DNA of 64,000 nucleotides from NCBI RefSeq assembly GCF_015594625.1, contig NZ_JADNRQ010000005.1:62001-126000 (forward strand), written 5' to 3'. Positions 8,675-17,113 of the stretch are shown in pieces (position 1 is the stretch's first letter; each line of letters starts with the position of its first letter). Under the pieces are notes generated by a model, which was not told the DNA's origin, did not search any database, and was given only the letters and a program-made list of their open reading frames with translations. The stretch is from Desulfallas sp. Bu1-1. Its GTDB lineage: Bacteria; Bacillota; Desulfotomaculia; Desulfotomaculales; Desulfallaceae. Both the position numbers and the translations under genes were made by a program.

Positions 8675-9448
8675 TTACCTGCCCTTAAAGTCGGGCGGCC
8701 TCTTCTGGAAGAAGGCCGTGGCACCCTCTTTGGCGTCCTCGCTGGCGAACACGACGGCGGAGCCGGCCTGTTCGATTTTAATGCCTTCCTCAATGGTGGT
8801 GTCGAGGCCCTTGGTGACCGCTTTCAAAATTTCCCTGATGGCGATGGGTGCGCCCTTGGCCAGCCTGGCGGCCAGCGCCTTGGCTTCGGACAGCACTTGT
8901 TCGGCGGGCACCACTTTGTTGACCAGCCCGTAGCTCAGGGCCTCTTCGGCGCTCAGGGGGTCGCCGGTAAGCATCACTTCCAGAGCCTTGGTTTTGCCGA
9001 TCAGCCTGGGCAGGCGCTGGGTGCCGCCCCAGCCCGGGATGATGCCCAGCTTGACCTCGGGCAGCCCGATTTTGGCGGAAGCTGATAAAATCCTGAGGTG
9101 GCAGCTCATGGCCAGCTCGTTTCCGCCTCCGAAGGCGCTGCCCTGGATCGCCGCGATCACCGGCTTGGGATAGTTTTCAATTTTCAGGAATACGTCGTGG
9201 CCGCTGATCTTGGGGGTATTGCCGGCCTGGATGGAGGCAAATTCGCTGATGTCCGCCCCGGCGGAAAAGAGTTTTTCACCTGTTCCCGTGATCACAATGG
9301 CCCTAACTTCATCATCGCCCAGACACTCGTCCAGCAGGTTGTTCAAATCGCGTAGCACGCCCTGGCTGAGGGCGTTGGCCGGCGGGTTGTTGATTGCCGC
9401 CACTACATACCCGTTCTCCTTTTCCACTACCAGTTTGGTGTACTCCAT
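8675..9448 (-). CDS. Enoyl-CoA hydratase (crotonase family)
   Basis: Hydrates crotonyl-CoA or other 2-enoyl-CoA to 3-hydroxyacyl-CoA; 257 residues, the standard crotonase length. The oxyanion hole segment FSAGADISEF, the first catalytic glutamate in FGGGNELAM and the second in LPEVKLGIIPGWGGTQ are all present, so a true hydratase is likely. The ATG at 9448 has AAGGAGAGG upstream; a longer open frame up to 9598 overlaps the thiolase gene and lacks family similarity. It sits 58 bases after the thiolase and precedes the acyl-CoA dehydrogenase. Confidence 0.93.
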   Translation of the reverse strand: MEYTKLVVEKENGYVVAAINNPPANALSQGVLRDLNNLLDECLGDDEVRAIVITGTGEKLFSAGADISEFASIQAGNTPKISGHDVFLKIENYPKPVIAAIQGSAFGGGNELAMSCHLRILSASAKIGLPEVKLGIIPGWGGTQRLPRLIGKTKALEVMLTGDPLSAEEALSYGLVNKVVPAEQVLSEAKALAARLAKGAPIAIREILKAVTKGLDTTIEEGIKIEQAGSAVVFASEDAKEGATAFFQKRPPDFKGR

Positions 9449-9506
9449 ATCAAAAATCCTCTCCTTGCGGGTTTCATTGTAATAAATCGAACCTTTGTTG
9501 TGGTTG

Positions 9507-10688
9507 TCAGCACTTTTCGATAATGGTGGCCACACCCTGCCCGCCGCCGCAGCAGGCGGTGATAAGGGCGTATTGACCGTTTCTCCTGTGCAGTTCATAG
9601 ACGGCTTTAACGGTCAGGATGGCCAGGGACCCGGCAATGGGGTGACCCAGGGCGATGGCCCCGCCGTTGGGGTTGAATTTCTCCTGATCACGCCAGTCGA
9701 TGCCCAGTTCCCGGCAGCAGGCGATGGCCTGCGCGGCAAATGCTTCATTTAGCTCGATTACGTCCATCTGGTCAATGGTCATCCCGGCCATGGCCAGGGC
9801 CTTTCTGGTTGCCGGGACGGGTCCCATGCCCATAATATTGGGGTCCACTCCGCCGGCGCCGTAGGCGCGGATTACGGCCATGGGTTTCAGGTCCAGTTCC
9901 TCCGCCTTTTCCCGTGATGTGATCAACAGCGCGCCGGCTCCATCGTTAATGCCGGACGAGGTTCCCGCGGTTACCGTGCCGCCCTTTTTAAAGACGGGAG
10001 GGAGCTTGGCCAGCGCTTCCATGGTGGTGTTGGGACGCGGGTGTTCGTCCACCTCGAATACCACCGGGTCGCCCTTCTTCTGGGGTATTACCACCGGAAC
10101 GATCTGTTCCTTGAACCGGCCCTCTTTTAGCGCCCTGGCCGCCTTGACCTGGCTCAAATATCCGAACTCATCCTGCTCTTCCCTGGGCACGTTGAAACGC
10201 TCGGCCACGTTTTCGGCGGTGATGCCCATGGGCGGGTCGCCGATTTCCTGGGGGCTCAAGGGTCTTGGCATAATCCACCTTGAGGGGGCCCGCTGGTAAG
10301 CCGAAGCGGGTTTTTCCAGCAGGTAGGGCTGGCGGGTCATGCTTTCCACCCCGCCGGCCAGGTAGATGTCGCCCACCCCGGCCCGGATATGCGTAGCCGC
10401 CAGGTTCACCGCGGTGGAACCGGAACCGCACTGGCGGTCAATGGTGATGGCAGGAATTTCCATGGGCAGGCCCGCCATCAAAAGGGACATCCGGCCGATG
10501 CAGCCGGGCGCACCCAGGCAGTGCCCGAAAATTACCTCGTCAATCAACCCGGGTTGTTTGAGGCCGCTCCTGGCGACGGCCTCCTTCATTACCAGCGCCG
10601 CCAGGTGCTCCGGCGGAACATCTCTGAGGGCGCCATTTTCCCTGGCGATGGGTGTCCTTACGGCGCTGACGATGACTGCTTCACGCAT
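9507..10688 (-). CDS. Acetyl-CoA acetyltransferase (thiolase)
   Basis: Thiolase of 393 residues, cleaving acetoacetyl-CoA or 3-oxoacyl-CoA with CoA. Catalytic residues can be placed: nucleophile Cys87 (DRQCGSG), His349 in [13 protein letters not shown], Cys379/380 in ACCGGGQG, and Asn314 in NEAFA. ATG at 10688 preceded by AAAGGAG. First gene after a terminator-like hairpin that follows the 3-hydroxyacyl-CoA dehydrogenase gene, and followed by the crotonase gene. It fits the last step of the crotonyl-CoA to acetyl-CoA route. Confidence 0.95.
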   Translation of the reverse strand: MREAVIVSAVRTPIARENGALRDVPPEHLAALVMKEAVARSGLKQPGLIDEVIFGHCLGAPGCIGRMSLLMAGLPMEIPAITIDRQCGSGSTAVNLAATHIRAGVGDIYLAGGVESMTRQPYLLEKPASAYQRAPSRWIMPRPLSPQEIGDPPMGITAENVAERFNVPREEQDEFGYLSQVKAARALKEGRFKEQIVPVVIPQKKGDPVVFEVDEHPRPNTTMEALAKLPPVFKKGGTVTAGTSSGINDGAGALLITSREKAEELDLKPMAVIRAYGAGGVDPNIMGMGPVPATRKALAMAGMTIDQMDVIELNEAFAAQAIACCRELGIDWRDQEKFNPNGGAIALGHPIAGSLAILTVKAVYELHRRNGQYALITACCGGGQGVATIIEKC

Positions 10689-10770
10689 TGTTGCTGCTCC
10701 TTTCGTTAATAAATAATCAACAACTGATTACAAGGCACTCCCTTTTTTGAAATAAATTGAAAACTTGGCA

Positions 10771-10806
10771 GGCTGGGCGACCCTGTCTGTTGTGCGTCGC
10801 CCAGCC
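10771..10806 (-). terminator. Hairpin terminator after 3-hydroxyacyl-CoA dehydrogenase gene
   Basis: Perfect 11-bp stem GGCTGGGCGAC (10771-10781) with GTCGCCCAGCC (10796-10806). On the minus strand it is followed by a T-rich stretch. It would split the dehydratase-dehydrogenase pair from the thiolase-crotonase-dehydrogenase genes, at least partly. Confidence 0.7.
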
Positions 10807-10849
10807 CGTTTATCGCTTAATTTAGCCGCAATTATTTACCAACTAAGTC

Positions 10850-11722
10850 CTATTTTTTGCTGTAATCGTAGAAACCCTTGCCTTTCTTTTCGCCCCATTC
10901 TCCCTTGACGAATTTCTCCACGATGATGGGGGAGGGCTTGTAAGCCGGGTCGCCCGTTTCCCGGTAGCGTTCCATGCCGATATAGTAGGACAGGTCGATC
11001 CCGGTAAGATCCATCAGGCGGAACGGTCCCATGGGATGGCCCAGGGCGTAGACCACGGCCTTGTCGATGTCCTCGTAGGAGGCCACGCCCATGTCGTAAA
11101 TGTGCAGTGCTTCGTGATTGATGGCGGCCACAATCCGGTTGACCAGAAAGCCGTAGATCTCCTTTTTCAGCATGACCGGAACCTTGCCGATGTCCTTGGC
11201 CAGGTCGTAGATTTTCTGGGCCACTTCATCCGAGGTATGCGGCCCGTTCACAACCTCCACCAGCTTCATGACCAGGGCGGGGTTGAAGAAGTGCATGTTG
11301 CACACTTTTTCCGGGCGCTTGGTGGCCGGAGCGATTTTGGAGCTGACGATGAACGAGCTGTTGGTGGCCAGGATGGTATGGGGCGGGCAGATTTCGTCCA
11401 GCTGTGCGAATAGCTTCAGTTTCAGGTCCAGTTTTTCCAGGATGGCTTCCACCACCACGTCGGCGTCCCCGGCGGCCTCTTTCAAATCCGTGGTGAAGGA
11501 GATGTTGGCCCTGGCCTGCTTGGCGACTTCTTCGGTCATTTTGCCCTTGGCCACTCGCTGGGGCAGGTAGGTGTCGGCAAAGTTTTCCGCTTTTTTCAAT
11601 ATTTCCTCGTTAATGTCGGTGCACTTCACCTTGTAGCCCGCAATGGCGAAGCAAAGGGCGATTTGGTGACCCATGTTGCCGGCGCCCACTACGCAAATGT
11701 TGTTGATTCCCGGTATTGTCAT
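10850..11722 (-). CDS. 3-hydroxyacyl-CoA (3-hydroxybutyryl-CoA) dehydrogenase
   Basis: NAD(P)-dependent oxidation of 3-hydroxybutyryl-CoA to acetoacetyl-CoA; 290 residues, the size of stand-alone clostridial Hbd. The Rossmann motif GAGNMG is at residues 13-18, the adenine-binding acidic residue follows in CTDIN, and the catalytic His144 lies in NMHFFNP with the paired Glu in KLVEVV. ATG at 11722 after AAGGAGAGG. It follows the dehydratase paralogue by 74 bases, so both probably share one transcript. Confidence 0.94.
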   Translation of the reverse strand: MTIPGINNICVVGAGNMGHQIALCFAIAGYKVKCTDINEEILKKAENFADTYLPQRVAKGKMTEEVAKQARANISFTTDLKEAAGDADVVVEAILEKLDLKLKLFAQLDEICPPHTILATNSSFIVSSKIAPATKRPEKVCNMHFFNPALVMKLVEVVNGPHTSDEVAQKIYDLAKDIGKVPVMLKKEIYGFLVNRIVAAINHEALHIYDMGVASYEDIDKAVVYALGHPMGPFRLMDLTGIDLSYYIGMERYRETGDPAYKPSPIIVEKFVKGEWGEKKGKGFYDYSKK

Positions 11723-11796
11723 TGATTAACACCTCTCCTTGATAATTTTTTTATCTTGCACCCGCCCGGCAGGGCGGGACCGCTTCAGGATCGCTT

Positions 11797-13224
11797 TTAC
11801 TCTTCGATTCCGGCCAGGCGCTTGGCGATTTTTTTCTTGGCGTTGATATCGTACATACCCATGATGGCGATCTTTTCCATGATCGGCGAGCCGCCGCCGT
11901 GGATACCCGCCACCTGTGACACCCCCGCGTGGGCCGAGCACAGCATGTCGCTGCAAAGCCGGAAGCAGCGGTGCACGTCGTCGGCGCTGATTTCGGGATT
12001 GCGCATGATATACTTGTTCAGCAAATCCCTGGTGACCGGGTTGAGGAAATCGCCCTCCGGAGGCAGGGTGGCGGGGAGCCCGCCGGCGATATCGGCCAAA
12101 ATTTCATGCTCGTGATAAACATTGACCCCGGCGTGGTAACGTGCCACGTTGGTGTAGACGAAATTGGGCACGTAGGTCCCGGAAGCGGCCTTGGATGCTT
12201 TCACCGCCGAGGCGATGCCGGTACCGTAAACCAGCTCGGCCACAGCCACCAGGTCGGCCAGTTTGTCCCGCACGTGGGGGGCCTTGGCCACCCCGTTGTA
12301 TTCGGCCACCAGCGCGGTGGCGCCCATGATTACATCGGTAACGGCGGGCTTGCACCCGGTGTAGCTGTGCCGGTGGTAGTTGGCGAACTGGATGGCCAGC
12401 TGGCCGGCGAATTTGGTTTCGCCGCACAGGAATACCCGCTCCCACGGTACGAATACGTTATCAAAGATGGTGAGGGAGTCGGCGGAACCGTATTGTTCAA
12501 TGGGAGCCTTGAATTCCTTTCTCTGCCTGGGCGCGGTGGCGCGGCAAACCAAATACACGCCCTCGGTATCCGCCGGTACGGCGAAGGCCACCGCCCAGTC
12601 GGCATCCTTTTCCGTCATAAATCGGGTAGGCACAACGATAATTTCATCGGCATAGGGCGCAATGGTGTTATGCGCCTTGGCCCCGCGCACCACGATGCCG
12701 TCGGAGCGTTTTTCCACCACCCGCAGGTACAGGTCGGGGTCCACCTGCTCGTGGGGCCGTTTCATCCGGTCGCCCTTGACGTCGGTTTGGGCGCAGTTGC
12801 CCACCAGGTCGTTTTCCTGATAATATTCCAGGTACTTGAGAAAACGCTCGTGATAGTTGGTGCCCATGGCCAGGTCGCAGTCCTTGGTCACCACCGACAG
12901 GGCGTTCAGCGCGTCCACGCCCATGCAGCGCTGGATGCAGCCGCCCACGTGCTGGCATAAAAACCGGGTCATCTCTTGTTTTTTCAACAGGTCGTCCACG
13001 CTCTGGTGAATATGGGTGAAGCGGTTGATGGTTTTGCCGGTGATGTGCGATTTGGCGGTCATTAAATCCGCGTATTTCGGGTCGGCTGCGAAGTTGAATG
13101 TTTCGGCAATTACGTTCTGGCCGGGGATCAGCTGGGGGTCGTCCCTTTCCAAAAGCTGCCCGTTGATGTACACGTTTTTGCGCATGGAGCGAAGCTTTTC
13201 CCTGTACTGTTCCGCGGTTCTCAA
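11797..13224 (-). CDS. 4-hydroxybutyryl-CoA dehydratase paralogue (divergent)
   Basis: Member of the HpaB/4-hydroxybutyryl-CoA dehydratase family, 475 residues. Against the Clostridium aminobutyricum enzyme (AbfD, from memory) the [4Fe-4S] ligands are kept: Cys96 and Cys100 (GGCIQRC), His284 and Cys291 (NYHRHSYTGCK), with Tyr288, Lys292 and Thr187. Two residues reported as important are changed: the Glu257 equivalent is Asp249 (GSADS) and the Glu455 equivalent is Ala439 (VAGIHGGGSP). So it should bind the cluster and FAD but may act on another acyl-CoA. The start is a TTG (13224) behind a perfect AAGGAGGT. It heads the minus-strand operon behind an exact sigma-54 promoter. Confidence 0.85.
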   Translation of the reverse strand: MRTAEQYREKLRSMRKNVYINGQLLERDDPQLIPGQNVIAETFNFAADPKYADLMTAKSHITGKTINRFTHIHQSVDDLLKKQEMTRFLCQHVGGCIQRCMGVDALNALSVVTKDCDLAMGTNYHERFLKYLEYYQENDLVGNCAQTDVKGDRMKRPHEQVDPDLYLRVVEKRSDGIVVRGAKAHNTIAPYADEIIVVPTRFMTEKDADWAVAFAVPADTEGVYLVCRATAPRQRKEFKAPIEQYGSADSLTIFDNVFVPWERVFLCGETKFAGQLAIQFANYHRHSYTGCKPAVTDVIMGATALVAEYNGVAKAPHVRDKLADLVAVAELVYGTGIASAVKASKAASGTYVPNFVYTNVARYHAGVNVYHEHEILADIAGGLPATLPPEGDFLNPVTRDLLNKYIMRNPEISADDVHRCFRLCSDMLCSAHAGVSQVAGIHGGGSPIMEKIAIMGMYDINAKKKIAKRLAGIEE

Positions 13225-13332
13225 CTATTTTACCTCCTTAAAACGACGGTATTGTTTGTGATGACTGTATTTATTGGGGGGGTGCCGGGGCCGGTTTTTT
13301 GTTCCTGCCGTCCCGGCATATCAAAATTCCAC

Positions 13333-13348
13333 AGCAATTTTTGTGCCA
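13333..13348 (-). promoter_or_regulatory. Sigma-54 (-24/-12) promoter, minus strand
   Basis: Minus-strand sequence TGGCACAAAAATTGCT matches the TGGCAC-N5-TTGCW consensus exactly. The predicted start near 13322 leaves a leader of about 98 bases to the dehydratase paralogue TTG start. Confidence 0.8.
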
Positions 13349-13515
13349 AAAGGTTTTGTTTTAAGGTTTTTTTAGAAAATTACTACTATTACAGGAGTTG
13401 CAACAATTGAACCGCCTCTGACGAATGAAACAAGTGGGGAGTCGTTCATTTTTTAAACGTGATAATTTATTTGCTTAACATTTGGGGCCGGGGTGCGGCG
13501 GGTAAAGGATAAATT

Positions 13516-13531
13516 GGTCAACATGTTGACC
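13516..13531. promoter_or_regulatory. Perfect 16-bp palindrome, candidate operator
   Basis: GGTCAACATGTTGACC is a perfect palindrome lying between the divergent sigma-54-like promoters and 21 bases upstream of the plus-strand -24 box. It is a plausible regulator binding site. Confidence 0.55.
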
Positions 13532-13552
13532 TTTCCCGGAACGAATGGAGTG

Positions 13553-13568
13553 TGGTATAAAAATTGCA
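13553..13568 (+). promoter_or_regulatory. Candidate sigma-54 promoter, plus strand
   Basis: TGGTATAAAAATTGCA has GG-N10-GC spacing and a perfect TTGCA -12 box. It faces a relic of a dehydratase gene (13620) and then the ADP-forming synthetase gene (13839). Confidence 0.65.
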
Positions 13569-13619
13569 TTTTAAACTTTTAATATTGTGAACTTTTAAAA
13601 AATATGGAGGTGTTTATTA

Positions 13620-13686
13620 ATGCGTACGGCCCAACTATCTGGATAACTGCGCTCCATGAGGCTCAACGTCTACATAGGCGGAAAAT
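13620..13686 (+). pseudogene. 5' relic of a third 4-hydroxybutyryl-CoA dehydratase-family gene
   Basis: Behind a good ribosome site (TGGAGGTG) an ATG opens MRTAQLSG-stop, and after the stop, in the same frame, LRSMRLNVYIGGK follows. The dehydratase paralogue at 13224 begins MRTAEQYREK then LRSMRKNVYING. Shifting one base restores YLDN between the two blocks, so a +1/-1 frameshift pair explains the stop. Coding similarity ends at about 13686, where a segment related to the 42.1-kb structured repeat begins. The gene body is gone. Confidence 0.75.
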
Positions 13687-13730
13687 ATGCAGTCCCCAGC
13701 CCGTCATGGGTCCGGAGCCATTAGGTTGTG
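13687..13730 (+). repeat. Fragment of structured repeat, copy D
   Basis: ATGCAGTCCCCAGCCCGTCAT, then a small hairpin (ATGG/CCAT), then TTAGGTTGTG. The 42.1-kb element has ATGCGGTCCCTAGCCCGTCAT, hairpin, TTAGGGCGTG. This is a short, probably dead copy fused to the dehydratase relic. Confidence 0.55.
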
Positions 13731-13838
13731 GTTTGCCGGCACGGCCCGGGGTTTTAGGATAAACATGAAAATGTGTGCCAGGAAAATATACTGCAAATAA
13801 AATACCCGCTTTGGCGAAGTTCTGGAGGTGCATGGATA

Positions 13839-15983
13839 TTGTCTCCAGCCGGGGAGAAATTTGAATCGTTAAAGCCGTTTTTTGAACCGCAGTCAATTGC
13901 CCTGATCGGAGCTTCAAACAATCCCGGAAAACCCAGCGGCCGGCCGCTCTTTGCTTTGATCAACAAGGGGTACAAGGGAAAAATCTACCCTGTTAATCCA
14001 AAATACGATCACATTTCCGGCATTAAATGCTACCCGTGCCTGGCGGATATTCCCGGCCCGGTTGATTTGGCCGTTGTCAGCGTGCCCGCCGCCGGTGTAT
14101 ATGATGCCCTGGAACAATGCGTGGACAAGGGGGTCAAGGCTGCCGTTATCTTTAGCTCGGGATTCGCCGAAACCGGCCCGGAAGGGCGCCTGGCCCAGGA
14201 CCGGATAGCCGAACTGGCCGGGAATTCCGGTCTCCGCCTTTGCGGCCCCAACTGCCTGGGCGTGGTCAACACCCGGAACGGGGTGATGGCTTCCTTCGCC
14301 TTTATTGTCGACATTCCCGACTTGGACAACGGGACGGTTGGTTTCGTTACCCAGAGCGGCGCCTTCGGCGCGTTGATTTACGCCCAGGCGCTTTGCAGCG
14401 GGGTGGGGCTGAACTATTTTGTCAGCGTCGGTAACGAGGCCGACCTGGAATTTGCGGATTTTCTGGGGTATATGGTACAGGACGACAACACCAGGGTGCT
14501 GGGCGGGTACCTGGAGGGTGCCAAGGACGGCCCGAAACTGCGCCGGGTGGCCGAAGAGGCCGCCCGGCTCGGCAAGCCGGTAATGATCATGAAAGTGGGG
14601 CGCAGTTCGGCGGGAGCCAGGGCCGCCTCTTCCCACACCGGTTCCCTGGCGGGCTCGGACAGAATTTATGACGCGTTTTTCAAGCAAACCGGTATCATCA
14701 GGATCGACGGGCCGGAGGAACTAATTGCCTTTGTGCCCTTAATCCTGGCAGGGCGGTTGCCCAAAGGAAGAAACATCGCTTTGTTGACAGTGTCGGGCGG
14801 CGCCGGGGTTACCCTGGCCGATATGTGTGAGCGGCTTGGTCTTAACATTCCTCCGCTCAGTGAAAGCGCCAGGTCCAAAATGGAAGCCGCGCTGCCGTTT
14901 TTTGCTTCAGCTCAAAATCCGATAGATTTGACTTCACAGTATGTTACCAATCCGGAAATGCTGGTGGCTTGCTTCAACGCTTTGCTGGAGGAAGACAATA
15001 TAGACATCATCCTGGGCAACTTCGACTTGCGGGAGCCCTACGGGATGGAGATGGCCCGGCGGGTTATCGACATTTATTATTCCACGGGTAAAACCATCGT
15101 CATCTGCCCCTGGATCTTTCCGGGCCAGGACGAGGGGGACGGGGTAAGGGAATTGCGCCGGGCCGGCGTGCCGGTCCTGCTCGACACCGCGCAGGCCGTC
15201 AGGGCGGTGGCGCACCTGGTGGACTACGCGGATTTCCTGCGTAGAAAGAGCGGGAAATACCGGGTGCCAAGCATTTCGGTGCAGGGTTATGATTCTATCC
15301 GGGATCTTTTCAAGGGCAAAGGGACGTTGAGCGAGGGTGAGTCCAAAGCGCTGCTGTCCAAATTCGGTATTCCGGTGACCCGGGGCGGCCTGGCCGGTTC
15401 CGCGGATGAAGCAGTGGAACTTGCCGGGCAAATTGGTTACCCGGTGGCGCTGAAGGTGGATTCGCCCGATATTCCGCACAAGACCGAGGCGGGTGCCGTT
15501 TTTCTCAACCTGGCCTCGGAGGAGGAAGTGAGAAAGGCATTTGCGGCTATTTTGCAAAATGCCGGCAATTACAAACCGGATGCCCGGATTAACGGCGTAC
15601 TGGTGCAGGAAATGCTGCCGGAGGGGATCGAGGTGATCATCGGGGTGACCAGGGATCCGGTATTCGGCCCCACGATCATGTTCGGCCTGGGCGGCATTTT
15701 CGTGGAGGTACTAAAAGACGTTTCATTCCGGGTAGTCCCGTTAAGCCGGGGGGATGCCCTGGACATGATCAAGGAAATCAAGGGGTACCAGGTGCTGAAA
15801 GGGGTGCGGGGCAGGCCCCCTGCCGACATAGAAGCCCTGGCCGGCGTGATTATGAAGGTTTCCACCCTGGCCACGGTATTAAAGGATCAAGTTGAGGAAC
15901 TGGACATCAACCCCCTGGTGGTTTACCCGGAGGGGAAGGGAGTCAAGGCCGCAGACGCCATGGTTGTGACCAAGGAATTTTAA
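13839..15983 (+). CDS. ADP-forming acyl-CoA synthetase (fused alpha-beta)
   Basis: NDP-forming acyl-CoA synthetase of 714 residues: acyl-CoA + ADP + Pi to acid + CoA + ATP, or the reverse. Domain order is CoA-binding Rossmann domain (FFEPQSIALIGASNN near the N terminus), CoA-ligase-like domain with the phosphohistidine motif SSHTGSLAGSD (His266), then an ATP-grasp domain from about residue 500 (GYPVALKVDSPDIPHK, GVLVQEML, MFGLGGIFVEVLKD). I chose the TTG at 13839 because GGAGGTG lies eight bases before it; the longer open frame from 13773 has no site. First gene of the 13.8-25.8 kb operon; next to an oxoacid:ferredoxin oxidoreductase it would conserve energy as ATP. Confidence 0.9.
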   Translation: MSPAGEKFESLKPFFEPQSIALIGASNNPGKPSGRPLFALINKGYKGKIYPVNPKYDHISGIKCYPCLADIPGPVDLAVVSVPAAGVYDALEQCVDKGVKAAVIFSSGFAETGPEGRLAQDRIAELAGNSGLRLCGPNCLGVVNTRNGVMASFAFIVDIPDLDNGTVGFVTQSGAFGALIYAQALCSGVGLNYFVSVGNEADLEFADFLGYMVQDDNTRVLGGYLEGAKDGPKLRRVAEEAARLGKPVMIMKVGRSSAGARAASSHTGSLAGSDRIYDAFFKQTGIIRIDGPEELIAFVPLILAGRLPKGRNIALLTVSGGAGVTLADMCERLGLNIPPLSESARSKMEAALPFFASAQNPIDLTSQYVTNPEMLVACFNALLEEDNIDIILGNFDLREPYGMEMARRVIDIYYSTGKTIVICPWIFPGQDEGDGVRELRRAGVPVLLDTAQAVRAVAHLVDYADFLRRKSGKYRVPSISVQGYDSIRDLFKGKGTLSEGESKALLSKFGIPVTRGGLAGSADEAVELAGQIGYPVALKVDSPDIPHKTEAGAVFLNLASEEEVRKAFAAILQNAGNYKPDARINGVLVQEMLPEGIEVIIGVTRDPVFGPTIMFGLGGIFVEVLKDVSFRVVPLSRGDALDMIKEIKGYQVLKGVRGRPPADIEALAGVIMKVSTLATVLKDQVEELDINPLVVYPEGKGVKAADAMVVTKEF

Positions 15984-16003
15984 CCGAGGAGGTGCGCAGC
16001 TAA

Positions 16004-17113
16004 TTGAGCCGGAAAAAGGGATCGCTTGATTTAAAGCAGGAAGTCATGGACAGCGGGGCATGTGCCAATTGCGGCCTGTGCGCGGGACTCTGCCCTTATA
16101 TCAAGGCCGCGGGTGAGCGCGTCGCCCTGGTCCACCCCTGCGGGCTGGAGGAAGGAAACTGCTACCGGTTGTGTCCCCGGACGTCCACGGATTGGGAACA
16201 AATGGATAAGAGGGTGTTCGGCCGGGAGCGCGTTGACCATGTTTTGGGCAACCACCGGGAGATTGTCTTTGCCCGCTCGTTGCAGATGGACGCGGCCGAA
16301 AAAGGACAGTACGGGGGCGTTGTCAGCGCCCTGGCGGCTTTTCTGCTGGAACAGGGCCGGGTGTCCGGCGCGGTTTTGGCCGGCGGCCCCGCCGGGGAAG
16401 CGCCCCGGGCGGTGGTGGCGACAAATAGGGACGAGGTGCTGGCCTGCGCCGGGTCCCGCTACAGCGCCTCCCCCACGCTGTCCGCGGTGCACCGGGCCGT
16501 AAAAGAAGGTATAAACAGCCTGGCGGTGGTGGGGAGGCCTTGCCAGGTGCTGGCCCTCAGAAAAATGCAGGGGCTGGAGGACGGGCCGGGTTACCCTCCG
16601 GCCGTGGATAAAGTGGAGTTTGTGATCGGGTTGTTCTGCTTCTGGTCCCTGGAGACCGGAATTTACGATTTGCTTAACCGGAAGGCGGGCGGCCAAAGGA
16701 TCTTAAAGGTGGATATTCCCCAAGACTTTTTAACGATCACCACGGCATCGGGCTCCGCGAACATACCCGTTGACGAGGTGCGGCCGCTTATTCGCCCGGC
16801 CTGCCGGCTGTGTTTCGATCCCACGTCCGAGTTTGCCGATGTTTCGGTTGGTTCCACCGAGTACGACCCCCGGTGGAATACCCTGATCGTAAGGAGCGCC
16901 AAAGGCAAGGAAATCGTGGACGCGGCCCGCGCACGGGGAATCATTGAAACCAGGGCCTACCCTGAAGAGCGCCTGCCGCTTTTATACCAAGCCGTCCGCA
17001 ATAAAAAACTGAGAGTGCTGCAGGCCCTGGAGTCCGGGCAAGGCGCGGGTTATTTGCAGTTGACTGGTCAATACCGGGAAGCACTCCAGCGGGAAAGGGG
17101 GATGAACCAGTGA
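16004..17113 (+). CDS. FrhB/FdhB-family iron-sulfur flavoprotein
   Basis: Coenzyme F420 hydrogenase/dehydrogenase beta-subunit family, 369 residues. An N-terminal cluster motif (CANCGLCAGLCP, residues about 19-30) precedes the FrhB core with KGQYGGVVSAL, the GSRYSASP segment and VVGRPCQVLALRKMQ; further cysteines occur in CRLCFDPTSEFADV. In such proteins the core binds FAD and transfers electrons between ferredoxin and another carrier. TTG start at 16004 with GAGGAGGTG upstream. Its stop overlaps the iorA start (GTGA), so it is probably the electron-transfer partner of the IorAB enzyme or of the flavoprotein further down; which one is inference. Confidence 0.82.
   Translation: MSRKKGSLDLKQEVMDSGACANCGLCAGLCPYIKAAGERVALVHPCGLEEGNCYRLCPRTSTDWEQMDKRVFGRERVDHVLGNHREIVFARSLQMDAAEKGQYGGVVSALAAFLLEQGRVSGAVLAGGPAGEAPRAVVATNRDEVLACAGSRYSASPTLSAVHRAVKEGINSLAVVGRPCQVLALRKMQGLEDGPGYPPAVDKVEFVIGLFCFWSLETGIYDLLNRKAGGQRILKVDIPQDFLTITTASGSANIPVDEVRPLIRPACRLCFDPTSEFADVSVGSTEYDPRWNTLIVRSAKGKEIVDAARARGIIETRAYPEERLPLLYQAVRNKKLRVLQALESGQGAGYLQLTGQYREALQRERGMNQ

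Noticed and set aside
11929-12960. A 343-codon plus-strand frame opposite the dehydratase paralogue
   Set aside because: A shadow of the minus-strand gene; composition rich in Gly, His and Val and no recognisable domain.
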